NCBI RefSeq assembly: GCF_020164435.1
Contig: NZ_JAIUDQ010000009.1
Location: forward strand, 1-64,000
Reading direction: 5' to 3'
From: Phyllobacterium lublinensis
Lineage (GTDB): Bacteria; Pseudomonadota; Alphaproteobacteria; Rhizobiales; Rhizobiaceae
DNA: 64,000 bases
Under the pieces are notes generated by a model. That model made no database searches. It was not told where the DNA came from and saw nothing but the letters and a program-made list of their open reading frames with translations. Made by a program: the position numbers and the translations under genes. Shown here one piece after another: positions 26,365 through 36,055 of the stretch; within the stretch, counting starts at the first letter, position 1, and each line of letters begins with the position of its first letter.

Positions 26365-27491
26365 GACGGTGCGATGATGACGCCCCCAGAAACAGGGGCG
26401 TCACACCCGGTCGTGGTCGGCCATGTCAACGGCAATCCATCAAGCGCCCGTACCGCAAGATAGGCCCAGGCCTCGGCCTCCATCGAATCGCCATTGAACC
26501 CCAAATCTTCCGCGACCACGACCCTTGCGCCGGCAACTGCGGCGCCATCCTTCAGATCGGTCATTATCGTAGCATTCTTGCGCCCGCCCCCGCATATGAT
26601 CCAGAGGGATGGCGTTTCCGGCGCATGGACACCTGCCTTGAGGATGGCATCGGCCGTTACGCGGGCCAGTGTGCGGGCACCGTCAGCCAGCTCAAGATCG
26701 CCAAGCTCCTCCAGCGTAAAGTCGTTGCGATCCAGCGACTTCGGTGGCGGCAAATCAAAGAAGCGCTTGGTAAGGTATCGGCCGACGCGATCGGCCACGA
26801 CCTGGCCTTCACTGGCAATCGCCCCTCCGGCATCATAGGCGATGCCTGCCTTGTCCGACACCCACTGGTCGATCAGCGTGTTGCCGGGTCCCGTATCGAA
26901 CGCAATCGGATCGCCATTGCCGGAGATGATCGTCACATTGGAAATCCCGCCAATATTGGCGAACACCACTGGCTTGCCCTGGCTGATTTCAGCGGGGATA
27001 TGAGTGGAAAGCGCCCGATGGTAGGCAGGTACCAATGGTGCGCCCTGACCACCATGCACCATATCGTTCGCCCGCATATCATAGACAACGGGAATGCCCG
27101 TCATCGTGGCCAGCATGCTGGCATCGCCGAGCTGTACGGTCAGGCCCTGCAAAGGGCGGTGCAAAACAGTCTGTCCATGAAATCCAATGATATCAATATC
27201 ATTCTTGGCGATGTTGTTATCTGACAAGAAGTCGATCACAGCCCTGGCGTGACGGTTTGACAGCTCTTTCTCGATGGCGGCGAGCACACCGGGCCGTTCT
27301 GTCCTGGCCCTGATCAACTTTGCATCATCAAGTCCAGTCTCGATCTGGCGGCGAAACGCCGTCTCGTAGGGCACGAAGGCGCTGGCGCCCCGCCGCACCT
27401 CGTTTTCGCCATCGGTGTCAATGAGCGCGATGTCGATCCCGTCCATGGACGTTCCGCTCATCAAACCGATCGCACGCCTAATCGCCGCCAA
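26361..27491 (-). CDS. anmK: anhydro-N-acetylmuramic acid kinase
   Basis: Phosphorylates and opens 1,6-anhydro-MurNAc during peptidoglycan recycling in the cytoplasm. The 376-aa protein has AIGLMSGTSMDGIDIALIDTDG, IIGFHGQTVLHRP, LGDASMLATMTGIPVVYDMRANDMVHGGQGAPLVPAYH, FDTGPGNTLID and the C-terminal GGGRKNATIM, matching the family throughout. Start is a TTG at 27491 after AAAGG. Two bases of its stop overlap the hydrolase stop. Confidence 0.93.
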   Translation of the reverse strand: MAAIRRAIGLMSGTSMDGIDIALIDTDGENEVRRGASAFVPYETAFRRQIETGLDDAKLIRARTERPGVLAAIEKELSNRHARAVIDFLSDNNIAKNDIDIIGFHGQTVLHRPLQGLTVQLGDASMLATMTGIPVVYDMRANDMVHGGQGAPLVPAYHRALSTHIPAEISQGKPVVFANIGGISNVTIISGNGDPIAFDTGPGNTLIDQWVSDKAGIAYDAGGAIASEGQVVADRVGRYLTKRFFDLPPPKSLDRNDFTLEELGDLELADGARTLARVTADAILKAGVHAPETPSLWIICGGGRKNATIMTDLKDGAAVAGARVVVAEDLGFNGDSMEAEAWAYLAVRALDGLPLTWPTTTGCDAPVSGGVIIAPS

Positions 27492-27558
27492 GACACTGCC
27501 TTTCTTGTGATTCGATAGAGAATGATGTTAGAGCAAGTTTTGTCTATAGGAAGCCGTT

Positions 27559-27775
27559 CTGCTGGAGGGCATTTGGTACAAGGTCGGGGGGTGGCGAGGC
27601 CGATGTTTATCCACCGGACAAAGCCGAGGCCCGATGGATTCGGACCAAATTCACCCGGCTCTCCGAGTTTCCGGCTGGCGGCCAACCACTTTGTCAGGCG
27701 GCGTCGTCCGATGGAAACACATCGGCCTCGCCACCTTCCGCGTGGATTGTCTCGCCACCCGGAAACAGAACTGGC
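27559..27775. repeat. MITE-like dispersed repeat, copy 1
   Basis: The core runs from GTGGCGAGGCCGATGT (27591-27606) to its exact inverse complement ACATCGGCCTCGCCAC (27719-27734). Similarity to a second copy at 46.1 kb extends on both sides (CTTCCGCGTGGATTGTC to the right, ACAAGGTCG to the left). It has no coding capacity for a transposase and sits between anmK and tyrS, directly upstream of tyrS. Confidence 0.75.
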
Positions 27776-27858
27776 TTCATATAGACAAAATTTGCTTTTA
27801 ACGGCTCCGTCTCACACGGCACGCATTTCGTGCACGCCGATTCAATCAGGAAACTTTC

Positions 27859-29112
27859 ATGTCTGCCTTCAAATCCGAATTTCTGCACACGCTTTCCACG
27901 CGCGGCTTTATCCACCAGACCTCCGACGACGCTGGCCTGGATGCACTCTTCGCCAAGGAAACCGTGTCAGCCTATATCGGCTTTGACCCCACGGCATCGA
28001 GCCTGCATGCGGGCAGCCTGTTGCAGATCATGATGCTGCACTGGATGCAAAGGACCGGCCATCGCCCTGTGGCATTGATGGGCGGCGGTACCGGTATGGT
28101 CGGCGACCCGTCGTTCAAGGATGAGGCGCGCAAGTTGATGACGCCCGAAACCATCCAGAACAACATTGATGGCATCAAGCGGGTGTTCGCCAACTACCTC
28201 CAGTTCGGCGAACGTCCAGAGGATGCGTTGATGGTCAACAACGCAGAATGGCTATTGCCGCTCAATTACCTAGAGTTCCTGCGCGACGTCGGCCAGCATT
28301 TTTCGGTCAACCGCATGCTGTCCTTCGACTCGGTGAAGCAGCGGCTCGATCGCGAGCAGTCGCTGTCGTTCCTGGAGTTCAACTACATGATCCTTCAGGC
28401 CTATGATTTCGTGGAACTCAACAAGCGTTATGGCCTGCGCCTCCAAATGGGCGGCTCGGACCAATGGGGCAACATCGTCAATGGCATCGATCTCGGCCAT
28501 CGCCTGGGTACGCCACAACTCTACGCACTCACCTCGCCACTTCTGACGACTTCGTCCGGGGCGAAGATGGGCAAATCGATGAATGGTGCGATCTGGTTGA
28601 ACCCGGATCTGCTGAGTCCCTATGATTTCTGGCAGTACTGGCGCAATACGGAAGATGCCGATGTCGAGCGTTTCCTCAAGCTCTACACGACGTTGCCACT
28701 TGACGAGATCGCCCGGCTGGCGGCCCTGGGCGGCGCCGAGATCAATGAGACAAAGAAGGTCCTGGCAACCGAGATCACAGCGCTTCTGCATGGCCGAACT
28801 GCTGCTGAAGAAGCTGCAGAAACCGCACGCAAGACCTTCGAGGAAGGCGCCCTCGCCACCAATCTTCCGTCGGTTGAGATGGCAGGCAGTGAACTTGAAG
28901 CCGGAATTGGCATCCTCACCCTGCTCGTGAAGGCGGGGCTGGCATCGTCGAATGGCGAAGCGCGCCGCCACATCCAGGGCGGTGCCGTGCGTGTGAACGA
29001 TGCTGCCATTTCCGATGAAAGGGCGCAGGTCGGGACAGCCGAGGTAACCGCCGACGGCGTGATCAAACTATCGCTTGGAAAGAAGAAGCATATTCTGGTG
29101 AAGCCGGTTTAG
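27859..29112 (+). CDS. tyrS: tyrosyl-tRNA synthetase
   Basis: Charges tRNA-Tyr, 417 aa. Class I signatures: [18 protein letters not shown] (HIGH equivalent) and [12 protein letters not shown] (KMSKS equivalent); substrate pocket stretches [15 protein letters not shown] and [15 protein letters not shown] are intact. The C-terminal 60 residues are the S4-like RNA-binding domain ([20 protein letters not shown]). ATG follows AGGAAA. Its leader contains the end of the MITE-like repeat. Confidence 0.96.
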   Translation: MSAFKSEFLHTLSTRGFIHQTSDDAGLDALFAKETVSAYIGFDPTASSLHAGSLLQIMMLHWMQRTGHRPVALMGGGTGMVGDPSFKDEARKLMTPETIQNNIDGIKRVFANYLQFGERPEDALMVNNAEWLLPLNYLEFLRDVGQHFSVNRMLSFDSVKQRLDREQSLSFLEFNYMILQAYDFVELNKRYGLRLQMGGSDQWGNIVNGIDLGHRLGTPQLYALTSPLLTTSSGAKMGKSMNGAIWLNPDLLSPYDFWQYWRNTEDADVERFLKLYTTLPLDEIARLAALGGAEINETKKVLATEITALLHGRTAAEEAAETARKTFEEGALATNLPSVEMAGSELEAGIGILTLLVKAGLASSNGEARRHIQGGAVRVNDAAISDERAQVGTAEVTADGVIKLSLGKKKHILVKPV

Positions 29113-29129
29113 AGCTTTCAGTTTTAAAA

Positions 29130-29330
29130 CAGTCCCTTCACCCCACCCCGGACCGTTGGTCCGACTTCCGGGGCGAGCCTCTTGTCTCGCCCGCCTTCGG
29201 CCCCCATCAAGGGGAGGGTAAAGAGCTGGTGAGGCTTGTCCCCCAGCTCCCCCCTAGATGGGGCGGTCGCAGCAAAATTGCGGGTGGGGGTGACCCACTC
29301 CAACAGCGAATGCAGCCATGGGGACATACT
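29130..29330. repeat. non-coding repeat-like sequence after tyrS
   Basis: The stretch with CACCCCACCCCGGAC, GGGGCGAGCCTCTTGTCTCG, AAGGGGAGGGTAAAGAGC and AGATGGGGCGG resembles rhizobial intergenic repeats that occur in many copies. No second copy lies in this window and no gene is supported. It separates tyrS from the convergent AsmA-type gene. Confidence 0.4.
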
Positions 29331-29333
29331 TCC

Positions 29334-32300
29334 CTACTGAAACTCGAAGATCGACCGGAAGATGCCGGGCGCAATGACCGAGATCGGATTGACGAAGATT
29401 TGAGGCTGCTTCAACGGCCCTTGCAGCTTGTAGGTAATGCCGATCAGGCCGCGGTCGCGTCCGTTGCCAAGGACCAGCCCGAGGATGGGTACCTCGCCGA
29501 AGATGCGGTTGATGCCATAGGCGGGCATGAAGGTGCCGGTCAACGACATGTTGCCCTGCGGATCGCTGAGCACCCCCTGAAACGTGGCGCCGATCGTTGA
29601 GCCGCGTATGACCCCGTTGGCAAGATTGGTGTAGTTCGAACCTTTTTCGATTTGGGAGAATCCGCGATCGAAAGTCACCTGTGAGACGTCAATGTTCTTT
29701 TGCACGGCATCATTGAGGCTGGCCCCGCTTGGCGAAGTCGAAACGAGCTTCGCAAGGCGAGGCTCGTTGACAAGCGTAAAATTCTGGGCGTCGACCTGAC
29801 CACGCAGCGGCCCGTCGCCCCGGGAATCTAGGGCGACACTGATGCTGCCGCCCGACATCTTGTCGTAAAAGCCGAAGAACCGCAGTACCGCACCGGCATC
29901 TTTCGACTGCAGGCTGATCGACCGTGCGCCACTCTCGGAACTGTCAGTGGCATTGGCCCTTTGCCCGGATTTCGTGATCGCATTGAACGCCAACCCCGAT
30001 ACGTTCGAGCCTACGCCCTCATAGGACAGTGATACATTGCGAAAGCTTTCCGAATAGAAGCCTGCAACTTCCCCTATGTCGGCATTGACCAGGATACGCT
30101 GCTTGCTGTCACCGCCGCCGGAGCTTTTCTTCTTCTTGTCGGTAATCTGGTTGAGCAGCGGACGTGCGTCGAAATATTCGCCGTTCACATCAGCCCGATA
30201 GCCATATTTGGTGCGGGCAACCTTGACGGCGATGTTGTCACCGCGATTGAGTTTCACGTCGCTGAAGTCGGCAGATGTGAGGTCGCCTTTTGTGACCTTC
30301 ACATCACCGCGCAAACGAAACGTATCACCGGATATATCCAGATCCTTGATGGTGGCGTTGTCGCCATCCTGCTGCAGCGAGAACTTGGCGCTGGCCTTGA
30401 CGCCAGCGCCCTTTGTCCAACCGAGTTGCGCCAGCTTGATCTCGGCTTTGGTCAAATCGGCGGTGGCAAGCCGCGAACCGTCGGCCGCCTTGTCGATATC
30501 GACCGAGATCGGACCGGAAAGCAGCGGATCGAGCGCGGGAAACAATGCGTTGCGGGTCTTGTCGTCGAGTTGCAGCGTCACGCCCTGTTCGCGCTTGGCA
30601 GGATTGTTGCCCAGTGGCTCGAACATCTTGATGTCGGCCGGGATTCCGTTGAGTTGCGCACTGGCGTCGATCCGCGCTTCATCCTGGGTGACCGACAATG
30701 TTCCATCGGCATTGGATATGATCTGTCCGTCGATTTTCTTGGCGATCGACACGTTGGACAGCTGCATGTCGGCGGACCATTTGAGGCTGCCCGGCGGCGC
30801 GCGGCGCGTCACCGGAAAAGTCACGAGCACATGGGATTTGACATTGCCCTTGATATCCTCCGGGGAGAACGGAAGGTTCTTCAGGCCGTTGATGGGCTTG
30901 AAGCCAATGATTTCGGCCACTGCAGACGCATCACCCTCCAGATTGAGGTCGAGTTCGGACAGAACGGGCCGTTGCGGCCCCCAGGGAATGGTCAGCGTGC
31001 CATTGATAATCCGGGCTTCACGATTATTGGGAGTGATCGACGACCCCTTCTCAAGATTGATGGTCGTCAAGGCACCGCGCACATTGATCTTGCCGGCAGC
31101 ATTTTGGACAGGCGGCAGATCGCCAACGATATTGAAACGTGAACCCTCAACCGCAAAATCGACTTGAACTTCATCGGGTGTCAGCGGCGGCGGCTTTCCT
31201 GGACCATCAAATCGTCCGGCGCCGAAGACGACACTGATCCGGCCGTCCCTGGCCGTTCCGGCAAACAGATTCGCCATAACCCAGCGGCGCGCGCCGGTAG
31301 CGGCCCAGACTGGCCAAAGCTGCTTTGCATGGGCAACGGGTATCTGCGGAATGCGCAAGTCGAGCGTCATGGCAGGTGAGCCCTTGCCAAACGTTGCTGC
31401 CGCTCGTCCAAGGAGTTCACTTTCGCCAGCTGCCCGGACAGCGATCTCCGAAATATCAAGCTGCTTTTGCGCAAGGTCGTAGCGTCCGGCCACCCTTGCG
31501 CTGAACGGAAGTGCGGCCTCCGGCGAATCCTGCGGCGTCGAGGTCGCCTCCTGCGTGATCAACTCGAACCCGTAGCCAGGGCTGGCGGGCATCGCAGAAT
31601 CGGTTACGCCCGGCTCAGGCCCGACTGCTCCCTCAACGACCCCCTTGAACGCGCCAAAATGAACGCTGGATGGCTTGATCTCGACCTTGTCGGTTCCTGA
31701 CACGTGCTCGAAATTGATCTGGGACTCAACCGCCATGTCGTCGACATTGCCGATGGTGACTGGTCCATCGCCAATGTGCAACGTCCCTGCAATGCGGGCC
31801 GGATCAGAAGCTGTTGCGGCTGTGCCGTCCAGTTTGATGCTCGCCTGGTTGTCATAGGCGAGATAGGCTCCATCCGGCTTGATGCCATCCACGTCGGGAA
31901 CGGGGGCCTTGCCGTATTTGCCATTCAGGGGGATGTTGCTGATCGCAAGCGAAAAGGCGTCAACCTTTGCGCCGGGAGCGGATCGCTTGGCCTGCGCCGC
32001 GACCTCGATCTGCTTGCCTCGCCATTCCACGGTACCATTGATCGCCACCGGACCGCCCGTGTCCGACAAATCGAGATTGACAATCCGCAACTGTTCCGGC
32101 TTGCCGGCAATGGCGAAATCAACCGCGGTATCCGCGATGGTGATGTCCCGTGTCTCGCGCTGATCGAGCAGCGATACGGCTGTTTGAAGTCCGGCAAAAA
32201 CAGCGTTCGTCGCGGCGTCCAGATTGACCAGACCGCGTTCATCCATGGGCAGCAATGCCATGAAGTCGAATGGAACCTGCGACGTGAGCTTGATGTTTGC

Positions 32301-32765
32301 GCCGTCCAACTCGAGGCGCTCGACCTTCGCTTCACCCTGCAGCAGCGGCAGGGTGGCGAGGCCAATACGGACCGAACGGACATTGTCGATCTCGATCCCA
32401 CGTCTGGCATCGTTGATATTGACATTACGCGCTTCGAGCGCGACGTGGCGTCGCTTGTCGAGCGATATGCTGGCAGATTGGATGGTCGCGTCGACGCTCG
32501 GTCCAAGCGCTGTTTTGAGCGCCGTTTGCGCACGCGCAGTCAGTGCCTCCCCACCGACCCCGACACGCAGGACGACGAAGGCGATACCGGCCAGTACGGC
32601 GATGAATATCAGGAAGGACGAGGCAGCGCCGCACGCAAAACGGAGACGTGAACGTCTTGGCGGCATCACCACGCGCGCTTCACCTGATTTAGAACCAGAG
32701 GGGTACTGGTGCAGTTTTGTGAAGTCCCGCTTCGTAAAACGGACTTTTTCCGGTTTCTCTGTCAA
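29334..32765 (-). CDS. large AsmA-like / DUF3971 (YhdP-type) envelope protein
   Basis: 1143-aa protein with a cytoplasmic N-terminus, one membrane helix (about residues 48-68: SSFLIFIAVLAGIAFVVL) and a very long periplasmic beta-rich region with repeated short strands, ending in an AsmA-like domain (GSTIGATFQGVLSDPQGNMSLTGTFMPAYGINRIFGEVPILG). AsmA/YhdP/TamB proteins are bridge-like lipid carriers between inner and outer membrane; that role is inferred here. The start used is TTG 32765; an ATG at 32666 would remove part of the cytoplasmic tail. It is divergent from bcp. Confidence 0.88.
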   Translation of the reverse strand: MTEKPEKVRFTKRDFTKLHQYPSGSKSGEARVVMPPRRSRLRFACGAASSFLIFIAVLAGIAFVVLRVGVGGEALTARAQTALKTALGPSVDATIQSASISLDKRRHVALEARNVNINDARRGIEIDNVRSVRIGLATLPLLQGEAKVERLELDGANIKLTSQVPFDFMALLPMDERGLVNLDAATNAVFAGLQTAVSLLDQRETRDITIADTAVDFAIAGKPEQLRIVNLDLSDTGGPVAINGTVEWRGKQIEVAAQAKRSAPGAKVDAFSLAISNIPLNGKYGKAPVPDVDGIKPDGAYLAYDNQASIKLDGTAATASDPARIAGTLHIGDGPVTIGNVDDMAVESQINFEHVSGTDKVEIKPSSVHFGAFKGVVEGAVGPEPGVTDSAMPASPGYGFELITQEATSTPQDSPEAALPFSARVAGRYDLAQKQLDISEIAVRAAGESELLGRAAATFGKGSPAMTLDLRIPQIPVAHAKQLWPVWAATGARRWVMANLFAGTARDGRISVVFGAGRFDGPGKPPPLTPDEVQVDFAVEGSRFNIVGDLPPVQNAAGKINVRGALTTINLEKGSSITPNNREARIINGTLTIPWGPQRPVLSELDLNLEGDASAVAEIIGFKPINGLKNLPFSPEDIKGNVKSHVLVTFPVTRRAPPGSLKWSADMQLSNVSIAKKIDGQIISNADGTLSVTQDEARIDASAQLNGIPADIKMFEPLGNNPAKREQGVTLQLDDKTRNALFPALDPLLSGPISVDIDKAADGSRLATADLTKAEIKLAQLGWTKGAGVKASAKFSLQQDGDNATIKDLDISGDTFRLRGDVKVTKGDLTSADFSDVKLNRGDNIAVKVARTKYGYRADVNGEYFDARPLLNQITDKKKKSSGGGDSKQRILVNADIGEVAGFYSESFRNVSLSYEGVGSNVSGLAFNAITKSGQRANATDSSESGARSISLQSKDAGAVLRFFGFYDKMSGGSISVALDSRGDGPLRGQVDAQNFTLVNEPRLAKLVSTSPSGASLNDAVQKNIDVSQVTFDRGFSQIEKGSNYTNLANGVIRGSTIGATFQGVLSDPQGNMSLTGTFMPAYGINRIFGEVPILGLVLGNGRDRGLIGITYKLQGPLKQPQIFVNPISVIAPGIFRSIFEFQ

Positions 32766-32800
32766 ATTCCCAAGCCAATTGAGGAATCAATTGGGAAACC

Positions 32801-32828
32801 GTAGACGATTCCCGTACCTCTCTATAAT
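32801..32828 (+). promoter_or_regulatory. sigma-70-like promoter of bcp
   Basis: A perfect -10 TATAAT at 32823-32828, 46 bases before the bcp ATG, with a poor -35 (TAGACG, 16-base spacing). GAAAGG serves as ribosome binding site. Confidence 0.45.
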
Positions 32829-32874
32829 TGCGTAACTGAGGTGGGCATTCAATAATGAAAAGAAAGGCATTCCT

Positions 32875-33348
32875 ATGACGGCTTTGGATATCGGCAGCAA
32901 TGCCCCGGATTTCACCCTGCCCCGCGACGGTGGAGGCACGATCACACTTTCCGGCCTGCGCGGAAACCCCGTCGTTCTCTATTTCTATCCGAAGGATGAC
33001 ACGAGCGGCTGTACGCAGGAGGCGATCGAGTTTTCCGGCTTGAAGCCGCAGTTTGAAAAGCTCGGCGTGAAGGTCATCGGCATGTCACCAGACGCGGTCA
33101 AGAAACATGACAAATTCAAGACCAAGCACGAGTTGAAAGTCGATCTTGTCGCGGACGAGGACAAGTCGATCATCGGCGCGTACGGGCTTTGGGTTGAGAA
33201 GAGCATGTATGGCCGAAAATACATGGGCGTCGAACGGACGACCTTCCTGATCGATTCGGATGGCAAGGTCGCGAAAATCTGGAACAAGGTCAAAGTTCCC
33301 GGTCATGCGGCCGAGGTTCTCGATGCCGCCAAGGCGCTCAAGGCATAA
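32875..33348 (+). CDS. bcp: thioredoxin-dependent peroxiredoxin, Bcp/PrxQ type
   Basis: 157-aa cytoplasmic peroxidase that reduces hydroperoxides. The peroxidatic Cys is C46 (YPKDDTSGCTQEAIEF) with the nearby Thr/Arg framework of the family (GVERTTFLID). The resolving Cys that many Bcp proteins carry five residues later is Ile51 here and there is no other Cys in the protein, so it should work as a 1-Cys enzyme that needs an external thiol. Confidence 0.92.
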   Translation: MTALDIGSNAPDFTLPRDGGGTITLSGLRGNPVVLYFYPKDDTSGCTQEAIEFSGLKPQFEKLGVKVIGMSPDAVKKHDKFKTKHELKVDLVADEDKSIIGAYGLWVEKSMYGRKYMGVERTTFLIDSDGKVAKIWNKVKVPGHAAEVLDAAKALKA

Positions 33349-33464
33349 TTCGCACGCTTCTGTCGGATTGGTGGTGCATCGCACCGACCCGGTCAGGGTT
33401 TGTTAACCCTAACAGAGTGTAATGATTTCACAAATTGAAGCTGCGAATCAACGAGCTAGCCGCA

Positions 33465-34733
33465 ATGAAGAAGATCAAGAACTCCAGCATCTTCGGCAGC
33501 ACAAACGAGCCCCACACGATCATTATCGCGCGGGGCAAGACAATCCGCCATTTCACAATCAGGCCATGGGCAGGGCTGCTCGGCGGTGCCCTCGCCCTGG
33601 GACTTGCGGGCAGCTACCTGCTTGCAACGTCCTATCTCGTATTTCGCGATGACCTCATCGCCGGCAGCGTTGCCCGTCAGGCGCGCCTTCAGCAGGCTTA
33701 TGAAGACCGACTTGCCACGCTTCGGACCCAACTCGACCGGGTTACAAGCCGTCAGATGCTCGACCAGAGATTGATGGATGGCAAAGTCGCCGCACTGATT
33801 GAACGGCAAAAGGCCCTCGCCGAACGACATGCCAAGCTGGCCCCTGCCCTTGAACGGGCAACGCGCGCCGGCGTTAACGGCGATACGAGCCTGGCAATGG
33901 ATGGTGATGATCAGGATGTCGTGAATTCCGAGGATACGGACGGCTTTTACGGCATTGATCCGATTATCACTGGACCGACAAAGTCGACGCACAAGCCGAT
34001 ACCGCGCGACGACAGGGAAAGGACCGGTGTCGACAAGGCGGAAATTCTCGACTCGGTCGGCCATTCCCTGAACGACATTGAATCCCGGCAGACGCAGCAA
34101 ATTCAAAAACTGTCGAACGCCGCCTACGAAAACGCTGACAAGATCATGGAAGCGCTGGCGGCGACCGGGGTCAAACCTGTTCTGAATGACGACAAGGCAG
34201 GCAGCGGCGGTCCGTTGCTTCTGGCAAGCGCAGGTCCCACATCAGGCATCGACACCAATCTCGCCGACCTCGATGAAGCGCTGGCTCGCCTCGAAGGCGC
34301 CAAGGCCCTGGCCAAATCAGTCCCCATCGCCAACCCTGTTCCCGGCATGCCGGTCTCAAGCCCGTTCGGGGTCAGAAAGGACCCGCTCCTGGGCATGGTT
34401 GCCTTTCACTCGGGCATGGATTTTCGCGCCACATCGGGATCGTCGGTACTTGCCACGGCCAAGGGAACCGTAACGGCGGCCGACTATAATGGCGGCTACG
34501 GCAATATGGTCGAAATCGACCATGGCAACGGTCTTGCGACACGTTATGGCCATATGAGTCAAATTCTCGTCAGCGTCGGCCAGCAGATCAAACCGGGCGA
34601 TATTCTGGGCAAGGTCGGCAGCACCGGGCGCTCCACCGGCCCGCACCTGCATTATGAAGTTCGCAAGAACGGCAACGCCATCAATCCCGCTGGCTACCTG
34701 ACGATCGGCCGCGAGCTCGCCTCCGAACTTTGA
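33465..34733 (+). CDS. membrane-anchored M23 (LytM) peptidoglycan endopeptidase
   Basis: 422-aa protein: a short cytoplasmic part (EPHTIIIARGKTIRHFTIRPW), one membrane helix (LLGGALALGLAGSYLLATSYLVF), a periplasmic coiled coil (about residues 70-140) and a C-terminal M23 domain with HSGMDF (H..D zinc ligands), RYGHM and HLHYEVRKNG (HxH). Architecture matches rhizobial envelope endopeptidases of the RgsM type, which act in polar growth; orthology is not proven here. ATG 33465 chosen over a TTG at 33435. Follows bcp by 116 bases. Confidence 0.88.
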   Translation: MKKIKNSSIFGSTNEPHTIIIARGKTIRHFTIRPWAGLLGGALALGLAGSYLLATSYLVFRDDLIAGSVARQARLQQAYEDRLATLRTQLDRVTSRQMLDQRLMDGKVAALIERQKALAERHAKLAPALERATRAGVNGDTSLAMDGDDQDVVNSEDTDGFYGIDPIITGPTKSTHKPIPRDDRERTGVDKAEILDSVGHSLNDIESRQTQQIQKLSNAAYENADKIMEALAATGVKPVLNDDKAGSGGPLLLASAGPTSGIDTNLADLDEALARLEGAKALAKSVPIANPVPGMPVSSPFGVRKDPLLGMVAFHSGMDFRATSGSSVLATAKGTVTAADYNGGYGNMVEIDHGNGLATRYGHMSQILVSVGQQIKPGDILGKVGSTGRSTGPHLHYEVRKNGNAINPAGYLTIGRELASEL

Positions 34734-34800
34734 ACTTCAGGCTTTCGGCAATTGGAAAATAGCCATGTCACCATGGCTCTTTCCGTGTTGTGTACCGGCT

Positions 34801-35941
34801 TCAGGCGCCAGATCGGGCGATATCTTCGACTTCCATGTCCGATCCGTGTACCCGGTGCGCCAACGCGGCTTCCATGAACATGTCGACATCCCCGTCGAGC
34901 ACGTCCTGCGGGCTGGTGCTTTCGACGCCGGTGCGCAGGTCCTTGACCAGCTGGTACGGCTGCAGCACATAGGAACGAATCTGGTGTCCCCAGCCGATAT
35001 CGGTCTTGGATGCAGAGATCGCGTTTGCCTCCTGCTCCCGCTTTTCGAGCTCGGCTTCATATAGTCGTGCGCGCAGCATCGACCAGGCAGTCGCGCGGTT
35101 CTTGTGCTGTGAGCGCTCGGCTTGGCACTGCACGACGATGCCAGTGGCTATATGGGTGATGCGCACGGCCGAGTCCGTCGTGTTGACGTGCTGTCCACCT
35201 GCGCCGGAGGCGCGATAGGTATCGATACGGACGTCCGATTCGTTGACATCTATCTCGATATTGTCATCAACAACCGGATAGACCCAGATACTCGAGAACG
35301 ATGTATGCCTGCGCGCGTTCGAATCGTATGGCGAGATACGCACCAGCCGATGCACGCCCGACTCGGTTTTCATAAGGCCATAGGCGTTGTGGCCCTTGAC
35401 GAGTATGGTGGCCGATTTGATGCCCGCTTCTTCGCCATAGTGTACTTCGAGCAGTTCGACCTTCATGCCCTTGCGCTCCGCCCAGCGGGTGTACATGCGC
35501 AGCAGCATATTGGCCCAATCCTGGCTTTCCGTACCGCCGGCACCGGAATGCACTTCGACATATGTATCGTTGGAGTCGGCTTCACCCGAAAGCAGTGTGT
35601 CGATCTGGCGGCGATCAACTTCCTGCTTGATACCGCGAATGGCGTCTTCTGCTTCGGCGACAATCGACTTGTCATCTTCCTCTTCGCCCATGGCAATGAG
35701 TTCGATGTTGTCTTCCAGGGACTGGCTCAGCGTGCGAATCGAGTTGATGCCATCATCCAGTTGCTGACGCTCGCGCATCAGCTTTTGCGCTTCCTGCGCA
35801 TCGTTCCACAGGGCGGGGTCTTCGGCGAGCTGGTTCAGATAGCCCAGGCGTTTGATTGACGTATCCCAGTCAAAGATGCCTCCTCAGCAGGCTTATGGCC
35901 TGCTTGATCTCATCGACCAGCGTCTCGATTTCGGCGCGCAT
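34801..35941 (-). CDS. prfB: peptide chain release factor 2, with programmed +1 frameshift
   Basis: Releases peptides at UGA and UAA. A 23-codon first frame (ATG 35941, [23 protein letters not shown]) ends in TGA at 35872-35870; skipping base 35872 opens the main frame from 35871 down to 34801, total 379 aa. The slippery CTT-TGA-C is preceded by AGGAGG three bases upstream, exactly as in Escherichia coli prfB, so the protein autoregulates its own synthesis. The GGQ motif ([16 protein letters not shown]) and the SPY variant of the RF2 codon-reading loop ([15 protein letters not shown]) are present. Confidence 0.95.
35870..35884 (-). promoter_or_regulatory. prfB +1 frameshift signal
   Basis: On the minus strand: an SD-like AGGAGG (35884-35879), CAT, then CTT TGA followed by C. 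The ribosome pauses at the poor-context UGA when RF2 is scarce and slips forward one base. Confidence 0.93.
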
Positions 35942-36055
35942 TGGCTATCCGTTCCTTCTTGTCTCTTGATGGCTTTCAAATTTCGGCGGACCATATTGAG
36001 AGGTCCGCTCGATGTAAAGTCTTCATGCTTCCACGAAACGGCCGAGCCGAAGGAG

